Shown: positions 1 through 5,861, counted from the stretch's first letter. The stretch is DNA of 6,897 nucleotides from Syntrophaceae bacterium (GCA_003165115.1 PLSJ01000366.1:1-6897); one strand, 5' to 3'. A program made the numbers and translations. Notes: generated by a model not told the origin, from the sequence alone.

Positions 1-552
1 CGGCAGATGCTCGCCCAGCATCCGGTAATCGGGCCTGAAATCGTGCCCCCACTGGGATACGCAATGCGCTTCATCGACGGCAAAGAGAGAGAGGGGAGCA
101 GTCTTCACCCATTGCTCAAAACCGGGTTTCTGGACCCGTTCGGGAGAAAGATAGAGCAGAAATGAATCGCTCGCCCTGAGCTCGCGGAAAACCCGCCGGT
201 TTTCGGCCGGGTCCTGACCGGAATTAATGCAGCCGCAAGGGATGCCCTTTGCCTTCAATGCCGACACCTGATCGCGCATGAGTGAGATGAGAGGCGTTAT
301 CACCAGGGTAATTCCCTTGCGACAGAGGGAGGGGAGCTGATAGCAGAGGGATTTCCCCCCGCCTGTCGGCATTACGGCCAGCGTATCCTGCCTGCTCAAG
401 ACCGAGGTAATAATCTCCCATTGGCCGTGGCGAAAGGATTCGATGCCGAATGACTCGTGCAGAATATGAAGTATCGCCGATTGTTCCAAAGCATTCCCGC
501 CGTATGTGCGAAGGACCGCACCGTGCGTGACGATCCGCGCCGGCCGCCCCAT
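1..552 (-). CDS. recQ: RecQ-type ATP-dependent DNA helicase, N-terminal part (cut by left edge)
   Basis: Superfamily 2 3'-5' DNA helicase acting in recombination and repair. I read the frame directly from the minus strand: 184 codons are open from the ATG at 552 to the window edge. In order it shows the RecQ motif 0 (FRHGQ, about residues 40-44), Walker A MPTGGGKS (61-68), motif Ia region [11 protein letters not shown] (86-96), motif II DEAH (160-163) and the RecQ-specific aromatic loop [10 protein letters not shown] (167-176). The C-terminal helicase half, zinc-binding/winged-helix and HRDC regions would lie outside the window. The start is uncertain. ATG 552 has no good Shine-Dalgarno; GTG 570 follows a G-rich stretch; TTG 489 would give an N-terminus of more usual length. 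An in-frame stop lies just upstream, near 610. A separate sigma70-like promoter precedes it, so it is not part of the oxidoreductase operon. Confidence 0.93.
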   Translation of the reverse strand, partial: MGRPARIVTHGAVLRTYGGNALEQSAILHILHESFGIESFRHGQWEIITSVLSRQDTLAVMPTGGGKSLCYQLPSLCRKGITLVITPLISLMRDQVSALKAKGIPCGCINSGQDPAENRRVFRELRASDSFLLYLSPERVQKPGFEQWVKTAPLSLFAVDEAHCVSQWGHDFRPDYRMLGEHLP

Positions 553-613
553 GCCGTGGTGCGCGCACACGCCCCCGTCGGAAGCCGTTTCAGGCGCGGT
601 CGGGTTTGTCTAC

Positions 614-641
614 TCTATATCGGTTTTTCCCTCACTGTCAA
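614..641 (-). promoter_or_regulatory. Sigma70-like promoter for recQ
   Basis: On the minus strand a perfect -35 box TTGACA (641-636) is followed after 16 bp by TATAGA (619-614), four of six matches to the -10 consensus. Transcription would start near 607, giving a leader of about 40-55 nt before the candidate recQ starts. It lies downstream of the oxidoreductase operon terminator, which fits an independent transcription unit. Seen by pattern only; no start site has been mapped. Confidence 0.6.
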
Positions 642-856
642 CGATGTCTTTTCTTTTCCGGATTCTCCTACGGTTTTGTCCTCGCGCGCACAGGGGAAAA
701 GGGTAGCGTGGTTTTCCGATGGGTTCGGAAATCGGCGACCGGAAAGTCACCCTGGCAGGTGTTTTCGAGGGCCGCGAGGTCGTGGCTCTTTCCGAAAGAG
801 AATTTCGCGCGTGGTGCGCATAAATACCGGCTTTCTCATGGGGAGCCTAAAACCGG
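642..856. other. Intergenic stretch with no supported gene
   Basis: Between the operon terminator and the recQ promoter I see no credible coding region on either strand. Short open frames exist, but they lack ribosome binding sites and recognisable protein character. The only structure noted is a perfect 15-bp palindrome, CTCTTTC-C-GAAAGAG, at 786-800, which could be a protein-binding site or chance. Confidence 0.5.
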
Positions 857-887
857 GAAAAGAAAGGCCTGCGGCAAACCGCAGGCC
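857..887 (-). terminator. Intrinsic terminator of the molybdenum hydroxylase operon
   Basis: A perfect 9-bp stem, GGCCTGCGG / CCGCAGGCC (866-874 and 879-887), closes a 4-nt loop. In the minus-strand transcript it is followed at once by UUUCUUUUC (865-857). It begins 24 nt past the CoxG-like stop codon. The U-tract is only on the minus-strand side, so it terminates leftward transcription, that is, the oxidoreductase operon before recQ. Confidence 0.88.
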
Positions 888-911
888 CTGCTCGTCTGAT
901 GCGATAATCCG

Positions 912-1361
912 CTACAGTGCCTTGAGCTTCGCCGAGAGGTTCTTTACGAACTCTTTTTCCACTTCGTTCGCCTTGCTCCTCATGACCCTGTCGCCGAACA
1001 TGGCGAGTTTGCCGACCATGTTGACGTCCATCTTGTAGGAGATCTCCACTTCTCCGTTGCCCAGCTCCTTGAGGTCCATGGTGATCTTATCCTTCATGTG
1101 ACCCAGCTTGGTCTTGTCAACGGCCTCGCCTTCCATTTCGAGGTGCGTGGGCGCCTCGACCTTGGTGAGCACCTGCTTGCCCGACATGGTGACCTTTATG
1201 ATGCCGACCCTTTGTTTCATGGTGACGTCATAGGTCGTGTCGTCGAGCTTTTCGATCTTCTCGGCGCCCGGCAGGCAGGCTGCAAGGGCTTCGACGTCGA
1301 AGAGTGTGTCCCACAATTTCTTAATGGGCGCATTGATGTTGAACTTTCCTTCGATGATCAT
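912..1361 (-). CDS. CoxG-like SRPBCC family protein (CO dehydrogenase subunit G family)
   Basis: A 149-residue protein with the START/SRPBCC fold typical of CoxG. The family signature includes the N-terminal G-x-F-x-I-x-A-P and W-D-x-L-F-D-V-E-x-L-A-A-C-L-P-G-A-E (about residues 16-34), then strands of a helix-grip hydrophobic pocket. In aerobic CO dehydrogenase clusters CoxG tethers the enzyme to the membrane and has been implicated in menaquinone delivery. Here it is last in the operon, which suggests a similar electron-acceptor role for a different hydroxylase; that is inference. It ends soon after the SRPBCC domain and lacks the extra C-terminal region present in CoxG proteins of about 200 residues. 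The start is fixed by GGAGG at 1368-1372, 6 nt ahead of the ATG. A 128-nt gap with a strong hairpin separates it from the upstream gene. It could instead be a generic lipid or small-molecule carrier. Confidence 0.85.
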   Translation of the reverse strand: MIIEGKFNINAPIKKLWDTLFDVEALAACLPGAEKIEKLDDTTYDVTMKQRVGIIKVTMSGKQVLTKVEAPTHLEMEGEAVDKTKLGHMKDKITMDLKELGNGEVEISYKMDVNMVGKLAMFGDRVMRSKANEVEKEFVKNLSAKLKAL

Positions 1362-1408
1362 TTAGCTCCTCCTCTGCAATTACTGCGCGAAAAAATACGG
1401 TCGGTTGC

Positions 1409-1475
1409 CCTTTTTATTGCCTCTTTCCGGGGGAGCATGGCGCCCCCCCGAAAAGAGGCAGACGTGTCAAAAAGG
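1409..1475 (-). promoter_or_regulatory. Large intercistronic RNA hairpin before the coxG-like gene
   Basis: The arms 1418-1433 and 1445-1460 form a 16-bp stem around a GC-rich loop. An outer 7-bp stem, CCTTTTT/AAAAAGG (1409-1415 and 1469-1475), is separated from it by an asymmetric internal loop. At 1427/1451 the plus strand would have a C-A mismatch, but the minus-strand RNA has a G-U pair, so the fold suits the operon transcript. No U-tract follows the stem, so it is a poor intrinsic terminator. It more likely protects or processes mRNA, or partly attenuates transcription. Confidence 0.7.
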
Positions 1476-1489
1476 CTGTGTGCGCGTCG

Positions 1490-1738
1490 TTACTTCTTCT
1501 CGGCTTCTCTCTTCTCGGCATCCTTCTGAATTATTTCTCCGAGAAGGACATAGCTTCTGTTGCCGGGCGTCGTGGCCTGCTCGATAAGAAGATCGATGAA
1601 TGACAGACCCTGGGCCTCGACCCATTTCCGGTGGGGCTGGTCGCCCGTACCGAACATATGGCGGGCGCAGTCTATTGCACTGCCCGTTTTTGCTTTTTTA
1701 CCGCACACGGGGCATATTATTGGACCGCTTAAGCTCAT
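1490..1738 (-). CDS. Small zinc-finger-like protein of the hydroxylase operon, function unknown
   Basis: An 82-residue protein I cannot assign to a named family. Near the N-terminus it has C9-P-V-C12-G and then C24-A-R-H27, with H36 further on. These could bind one zinc either as C9/C12/C24/H27 or as C9/C12/H27/H36. A segment H-M-F-G-T-G-D-Q-P-H-R-K-W (27-39) follows, then an amphipathic region (44-70), and a charged Lys/Glu/Ala tail ending A-E-K-K. It starts 15 nt after the stop of the molybdopterin subunit. A full AAAGGAGG site (1744-1751) sits 5 nt ahead of the ATG, so translation is clearly intended. Position suggests an accessory, assembly or regulatory partner of the enzyme; a DNA-binding role is also possible. 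There is no signal peptide or membrane segment. Confidence 0.85.
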   Translation of the reverse strand: MSLSGPIICPVCGKKAKTGSAIDCARHMFGTGDQPHRKWVEAQGLSFIDLLIEQATTPGNRSYVLLGEIIQKDAEKREAEKK

Positions 1739-1753
1739 CGCATCCTCCTTTGG

Positions 1754-4066
1754 TTATTTCTTCTCTGCTGCTTCTTTCTCTTTCTTCTCTTTCAGGGCGT
1801 TTACCACCATTTCAGGCCGCACCGGGCATTCCTTCATCTGGACGCCGAAGCGGTGGAACAGGGCATTGCCGATGGCCGCGGCCGTGGGGTTCGTGAGGCC
1901 TTCGCCCGCTTCCTTCGCGCCGTACGGTCCTTCCGGCTCGTAGGTGTCGATCTCCGCGATGTTCGCGGGAGGCATCTCGGGCGCCCTGATCATCTTGTAA
2001 TCGACCAGGTTCGGGTTCATGAGCTTGCCGTCTTCATACGGCATGTATTCGAGGTAGCCATATCCTGCCGCCATCGAGAAAGCGCCTTCGAGCTGGCCGA
2101 TAAGGCCGAGGTGGTTGATGGGCTGGCCGCAGTCGTGGGCCGTCATGCTGTCCATAAGGGTGATCTTGCCCGTTTCCTCATCAACTTCCACCTCGACTCC
2201 CTGGAGCATATAGCTGTAGGCCGGGGAGATCATGCCCTTTCTGTGAGGTGTGTAGTAGCCCCTGCCGACGATCTTCTGGCCATCCTTGCCGCGGAGCGCC
2301 TTTCTGACGAGCTTGACGAAGTCTTCGCCCCTTTCCGGACGGGCGATGGCGTGCACCCACCTGTCCTTGATGTCGAGGTCGTAGACGATGTTCAGCCCTG
2401 ACTGCGCATAGGCGAACTCGAGGAGCTGTTTCTTTGCGTTTTCAGACGCCATCTTGGTGGCGTTGCCTGTCATGAGGGTCTGCCTGGAGCCCCATGCGCC
2501 GAGGTCCGGAGGGCAGTGGTCGGTGTCGCCGGAGTGGACCTTGATGTCCTCGACTTTGACGCCCAGGGTCTCCGCACAGATGATGGCCATTGTCGTGTTG
2601 GAGCCCTGGCCGATCTCCTGCGCGCCGATATGCAGCTCTACCGTGCCGTCCTGGTTGATGGTGACGACCGCCGATGAGAACGAGTAGGGGCTGTCGAACC
2701 AGTTGAAGATACCACCCGACATGAAGCCGCAGGCGGAGATGCCTATCGACCTGTTCGCCGGGAGCTTGCCTTTGCCCTTGATCCATTTCGTGATCTCGTC
2801 ATAGCACTGGTCGATGCCGCAGCTCGCGATGGTCGCCTGGCCGGGCAGGATGGTGCCTTCCTGGTGGGAGTTCTTCCGCCTCATTTCTATCGGGTCGAGG
2901 CCGAGGTCGGCCGCGATCCATTCGATCTGCTGCTCGGAGCACCACATGGCCTGGGGCGCGCCGAAACCGCGCATCGAGGTCGACGGCAGGGTGTTCGTGT
3001 AGACGCGATAGCCATCGTAGCGGTAGCCCTTCCATCTGTAGGGGAAGGAGTGGAAGAAACCCGTCAGGTAGAGGGCGGTTGCGCCCATGCCTGTGTACGC
3101 GCCGCCGTTGGTGAAGACTTTTGCCTCGCGGGCGCAGAACGTGCCGTCCTTCTTCACGCCTGTCCGTGTGTAATAGAACATCGGGGTCCGACGCTTGCTG
3201 GCGATGAAGTCTTCTTCCCTCGTGTAGACGATCTTTACCGGTTTGTAGCACTTCATCGAGAGGATGGCGGTGCAGAAGATCGCGCCGTCGAGCTCGAACT
3301 TGCCGCCGAAGCCGCCTCCCACGTAAGGAGCGACGACCCTGATGTCGCCCTCTCTCATGTCGAGGACGCCGGCCATGAGGCCCTGCATATAGTACGGGGA
3401 CTGGTTGGAGTGATAGATGGTCAGTTTTTTGTCGGGGGTGTAGCTCGATACCGCGCAGCGGGTCTCCATGCACATGTGCGCCTGGCCGCCGCAACGGAAC
3501 CAGTCTTCCCTGATGTACTCGGCTTCCTCGAAGCCCTCTTCGACCTCGCCCCATTCGATGTGACGGGTCACGTTGATGTTGCGCTCGAAGCCTTCATGGA
3601 TCTCGGGAGCGCCCTTCTTTATGGCGTCAAGGGGCTCAAAAACCGCGGGGAGCACTTCATAATCGACCTCGATCAGGTCGAGGGCCTTTTCCGCGATCTC
3701 TTCCGTCGTTGCCGCGACCGCCGCGACAGGCTCGCCGATATAGCGGACCTTATCGACGGGGAGTATCTGCTCGTCGCACAGGTCCTTGTAACGCCGCCAG
3801 ATGCCCTGTTTGATGCCCAGGGTATCCTTACCCGTCACTACCGCTTTTACGCCGTCGAGCGCGAGGGCCTTGCTGGCGTCGATGCCCCTGATGTTTGCGT
3901 GGGGATGGGGGCTCCGGAGGATCTTTCCGTAGAGCATGCCGGGAAGCTTGATGTCAAAGGTGTAGGCGGCGCGGCCCGTCACTTTTGCCCACCCGTCGAC
4001 GTTATGGATGTGTGTATTGATTACCTTGAAAGGCTCATGCGGATTGATTACGGTATATTTGTTCAT
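1754..4066 (-). CDS. Molybdopterin-binding large subunit of a xanthine dehydrogenase/hydroxybenzoyl-CoA reductase-family enzyme
   Basis: Catalytic subunit of a molybdenum hydroxylase, 770 residues, normal for CoxL/HcrA-type chains. The first 150 residues or so form the aldehyde oxidase/xanthine dehydrogenase a/b hammerhead domain (D-G-W-A-K-V-T-G-R-A-A-Y-T-F-D, 24-38; R-S-P-H-P-H-A, 51-57). The Mo-cofactor domains follow: GGGFGGK (250-256), SMRGFG (364-369), EIGQGSN (484-490), SRQTLMTGNA (527-536) and GAKEAGEG (716-723). E719 corresponds to the conserved catalytic glutamate of the family. The Cys-containing V-A-Y-R-C-S-F-R loop of CO dehydrogenase is replaced by S-T-S-M-R-G-F-G, so this is not CoxL of a CO dehydrogenase. 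Overall motif order resembles HcrA and related aryl or purine hydroxylases; the substrate is unknown. The ATG overlaps the upstream stop (ATGA) and has GGAGG at 4074-4078. The C-terminus is a Lys/Glu-rich tail. Confidence 0.93.
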   Translation of the reverse strand: MNKYTVINPHEPFKVINTHIHNVDGWAKVTGRAAYTFDIKLPGMLYGKILRSPHPHANIRGIDASKALALDGVKAVVTGKDTLGIKQGIWRRYKDLCDEQILPVDKVRYIGEPVAAVAATTEEIAEKALDLIEVDYEVLPAVFEPLDAIKKGAPEIHEGFERNINVTRHIEWGEVEEGFEEAEYIREDWFRCGGQAHMCMETRCAVSSYTPDKKLTIYHSNQSPYYMQGLMAGVLDMREGDIRVVAPYVGGGFGGKFELDGAIFCTAILSMKCYKPVKIVYTREEDFIASKRRTPMFYYTRTGVKKDGTFCAREAKVFTNGGAYTGMGATALYLTGFFHSFPYRWKGYRYDGYRVYTNTLPSTSMRGFGAPQAMWCSEQQIEWIAADLGLDPIEMRRKNSHQEGTILPGQATIASCGIDQCYDEITKWIKGKGKLPANRSIGISACGFMSGGIFNWFDSPYSFSSAVVTINQDGTVELHIGAQEIGQGSNTTMAIICAETLGVKVEDIKVHSGDTDHCPPDLGAWGSRQTLMTGNATKMASENAKKQLLEFAYAQSGLNIVYDLDIKDRWVHAIARPERGEDFVKLVRKALRGKDGQKIVGRGYYTPHRKGMISPAYSYMLQGVEVEVDEETGKITLMDSMTAHDCGQPINHLGLIGQLEGAFSMAAGYGYLEYMPYEDGKLMNPNLVDYKMIRAPEMPPANIAEIDTYEPEGPYGAKEAGEGLTNPTAAAIGNALFHRFGVQMKECPVRPEMVVNALKEKKEKEAAEKK

Positions 4067-4548
4067 ACTTTATCCTCCGTGTATTTGCCCTTGGCAACCG
4101 AGTCAATAGCGCGGACGATGCTGTTGTACCCGGTACACCGGCAGATGTTCCCTTCGATGCCGTCCCTGATCTCTTTTTCCGTCGGTTTCTTGGTCTCGTT
4201 AAGAAACGCCACGGATGACATGAGCATGCCCGAGGTGCAGAAGCCGCACTGGAAGGCGCCTTCGTCGAGGAAAGCCTTTTGAATCGGGGCGAGCTTGCCG
4301 TTTACTTCCAGCCCTTCGGAAGTCAATATTTTCGTCCCTTCGGCCTGGACGGCGAGGACGGAGCAGGCTTTTACCGCCATGTCGTCGACGACGACCGTGC
4401 ATGCGCCGCAGGAAACGGTGTCACAGCCCCTCTTGGTGCCCGTAAGCTCGATGTGATCCCTGATGGCTTCCACGAGGAGGGTTTTCGGGTTTATGTAAAT
4501 CTCATAGTTCTGATCGTTCACATTGAGACGTAACAACTGCTTTTCCAT
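4063..4548 (-). CDS. 2x[2Fe-2S] iron-sulfur subunit of molybdenum hydroxylase (CoxS/HcrC type)
   Basis: A 161-residue electron-transfer subunit carrying two [2Fe-2S] clusters between the Mo site and FAD. The N-terminal plant-ferredoxin-like domain has C42-x4-C47-x2-C50-x11-C62 (G-C-D-T-V-S-C-G-A-C). The C-terminal helical domain has C101-x2-C104 and C136-x-C138 (Q-C-G-F-C-T-S-G and I-C-R-C-T-G-Y), with Q100 at the position that contacts the molybdopterin cofactor in relatives. All eight cluster cysteines are present and the length is typical. It begins 13 nt after the FAD-subunit stop, with AAGGAGG (4554-4560) 5 nt ahead of the ATG. Its stop overlaps the start of the large subunit (ATGA), which implies translational coupling. 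No Tat signal is seen, so the enzyme is probably cytoplasmic. Confidence 0.96.
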   Translation of the reverse strand: MEKQLLRLNVNDQNYEIYINPKTLLVEAIRDHIELTGTKRGCDTVSCGACTVVVDDMAVKACSVLAVQAEGTKILTSEGLEVNGKLAPIQKAFLDEGAFQCGFCTSGMLMSSVAFLNETKKPTEKEIRDGIEGNICRCTGYNSIVRAIDSVAKGKYTEDKV

Positions 4549-4561
4549 TGATGCCTCCTTG

Positions 4562-5437
4562 TCAGCCCGAAATCTTGGCCTGTTCCCAGGCTGCTTTTGC
4601 CATTCTCTTCGTGAGAATGCTTATGAGATGGCGTCGGTATTCTTCGGAAGCGTGGATATCGGCAACCGGTTGACACTCCGCCGCCGCCGCCTCACCCGCT
4701 TTTTGAAAGACCGCGTCGTCCAGCTTGGCGCCGATCAGCACCTTTTCGGCCTCTTTTGCCCTGATCGTGGTGGATGCCGCGTTTCCGAGAACGATGCGTG
4801 CGTCTTTGCATACGCCCCCGCCGTTCAGGGTGATGGTGGCCGCGACCGCGACGATTCCCTGGTCGCTGTCGAGGAGGTTGAATTTCTGATACTTGGTTGC
4901 CGACTTGGCGGGACGCGGGGGCACGATGACCTCGACGATCATTTCGTCATGGTTCATCGCCGTCTCGAAGAGGTCGGTGTAGAAATCATCGAGGGAGATG
5001 ACGCGCTCGCCCGATGCCGATGCGACCTTCACGGAGCCGCCCATCGACATGAGCACGGGCGCCGGGTCTCCCGCGGCATCCGCGTGTGCCAGGTTGCCGC
5101 CGATGGTACCCCAGTTGCGCACCTGGATGGAAGCCAGCTTCTCTTCCATTTCAACGAGGACGGGGTATTTCTCTTTCACCATTGCCGATTTCTCGATAGT
5201 CCGGTGCGTCGTGGTCGCGCCCATCTTGAGGCCGTCTTTCGGGTCGAACGTCATGTAGTTCAGGTCCTTCAGCTTCTTGATGTCGATCACGTACTCCGGC
5301 GTCACCAGCCCTTGGCGCATGATTATCAGCAGCGACTGCCCACCACAGATAATCTTGCCGTCGTCCTGGTGCTCGGCGAGCATCTTGAGCGCTTCCTTGG
5401 CGCTCCCAGGTTTGAGATACGTAAAATCACTTATCAT
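4562..5437 (-). CDS. FAD-binding medium subunit of molybdenum hydroxylase (CoxM type)
   Basis: A 291-residue flavoprotein subunit of the CoxM/HcrB/XdhB family, passing electrons from the [2Fe-2S] subunit to an external acceptor. The N-terminal FAD-binding domain spans about 1-165, with the two flavin motifs CGGQSLL (31-37) and TIGGNLAHADAAGD (111-124). A CO-dehydrogenase-flavoprotein-like C-terminal domain covers about 175-285. Its length equals CoxM. The insertion of about 40 residues with four cysteines that holds a [4Fe-4S] cluster in 4-hydroxybenzoyl-CoA reductase HcrB is absent; the only cysteines are isolated ones. This argues against the ferredoxin-driven dehydroxylating type. The ATG overlaps the TGA of the preceding small gene (ATGA) and has AAAGGAGAGG at 5441-5450. 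Confidence 0.94.
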   Translation of the reverse strand: MISDFTYLKPGSAKEALKMLAEHQDDGKIICGGQSLLIIMRQGLVTPEYVIDIKKLKDLNYMTFDPKDGLKMGATTTHRTIEKSAMVKEKYPVLVEMEEKLASIQVRNWGTIGGNLAHADAAGDPAPVLMSMGGSVKVASASGERVISLDDFYTDLFETAMNHDEMIVEVIVPPRPAKSATKYQKFNLLDSDQGIVAVAATITLNGGGVCKDARIVLGNAASTTIRAKEAEKVLIGAKLDDAVFQKAGEAAAAECQPVADIHASEEYRRHLISILTKRMAKAAWEQAKISG

Positions 5438-5670
5438 ATGCCTCTCCTTTCAATAAAGTCTTCGATGTCCACCATGCGGTTGGGACTGTCCGGGATGTCC
5501 GGAAACTCCCAGCAGGTAAACACGGCACTGCTTTTAGCCCTTGGCCTATCCACTTTTGCCCCATTCGTCCGAAAACGCGCGCCACAGAGCTCGACGTGCC
5601 TGCCCCTGTAAATCGCACACTCTCTGCACGCCATTTTCGAGAAGGGACACACTGTAATGATACCCGACAT
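5434..5670 (-). CDS. Small Cys-rich protein leading the hydroxylase operon, function unknown
   Basis: A 78-residue protein I do not recognise by name. Its N-terminal half has C8-x6-C15-x2-C18-x10-C29, with a striking Y-R-G-R-H stretch (21-25) between the third and fourth cysteines. A fifth cysteine is at C53 before W54. The four-Cys arrangement could hold a zinc ion or an Fe-S cluster; sequence alone cannot tell which. The second half is basic and then acidic (D-I-E-D-F-I-E, 68-74). It is the first gene after the promoter. The ATG has a near-perfect TAAGGAGG (5675-5682), and its TGA overlaps the start of the FAD subunit, so it is a genuine, translationally coupled member of the operon. It could be an electron carrier, an assembly factor or a regulator. 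A longer overlapping frame ending at 5427 has no such site and is rejected. Confidence 0.86.
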   Translation of the reverse strand: MSGIITVCPFSKMACRECAIYRGRHVELCGARFRTNGAKVDRPRAKSSAVFTCWEFPDIPDSPNRMVDIEDFIERRGI

Positions 5671-5825
5671 GCTGCCTCCTTAAAGTATATCGCAATGACG
5701 CAATCGATCAAAGGATTTTCTCATTTTTTATTTGCTATTAATCGTCGTAATCCGACGCTGTTTCTTATACCGAACGGGATGCTGTTCATTATTCCGATTA
5801 ATCAGCCTCCTTTCTTGTGAACGCA
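5671..5825 (-). promoter_or_regulatory. Long 5' leader of the hydroxylase operon with an orphan Shine-Dalgarno
   Basis: If transcription starts near 5825, about 155 nt precede the first gene. A perfect AAAGGAGG (5806-5813) has no ATG, GTG or TTG at proper spacing; the nearest ATG (5789) is 16 nt away and opens a 22-residue frame ending at 5721. The inverted repeat ATTAATCG/CGATTAAT (5795-5802 and 5737-5744) can pair, extendable by GCU/AGC with one bulged base. It competes with a small hairpin, CGTCG-N5-CGACG (5743-5757). No known riboswitch class was recognised. Confidence 0.35.
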
Positions 5826-5831
5826 TGTGCG

Positions 5832-5861
5832 AATATACGTTAAATACCGGTATCTTGTCAA
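5832..5861 (-). promoter_or_regulatory. Sigma70-like promoter of the hydroxylase operon, with spacer palindrome
   Basis: On the minus strand TTGACA (5861-5856) is followed after 18 bp by TATATT (5837-5832), five of six matches to the -10 consensus. The spacer contains the perfect 10-bp palindrome ATACCGGTAT (5844-5853), placed where a regulator could act between the two boxes. It lies directly after the terminator of the upstream gene and faces the six-gene operon. Confidence 0.72.

Noticed and set aside
224..568. 114-codon minus-strand frame in the recQ region
   Set aside because: It is out of frame with the unmistakable RecQ helicase motifs read through the same DNA.
457..1038. Plus-strand frames in and around the intergenic gap at 553-911
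   Set aside because: They run across the recQ start, a terminator and the coxG-like gene, with low-complexity basic products and no start signals.
1418..1460. Intercistronic hairpin as an intrinsic terminator
   Set aside because: No U-tract follows the stem in either direction; in the operon-sense RNA an A-tract follows it, so I call it an RNA structural element instead.
2864..4282. 472-codon open frame on the plus strand opposite the molybdopterin and 2Fe-2S subunits
   Set aside because: It lies antisense to two genes with full catalytic and cluster motifs. Its product has no recognisable domain and is an Ala/Val/Asp/Arg-rich shadow of G+C-rich codon bias.
1754..5437. Naming the three subunits coxLMS or hcrABC
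   Set aside because: The CO dehydrogenase Cys loop and the HcrB [4Fe-4S] insertion are both missing, so gene symbols would imply an unsupported substrate.
4523..5611. 362-codon open frame on the plus strand opposite the FAD subunit
   Set aside because: Antisense shadow of a clear CoxM-type gene; the His/Arg/Asp-rich product has no family resemblance and no ribosome binding site.
5427..5711. 94-codon minus-strand frame overlapping the Cys-rich leader gene
   Set aside because: It uses a different frame from the 78-aa gene, which alone has the TAAGGAGG site and the ATGA overlap with the FAD gene.
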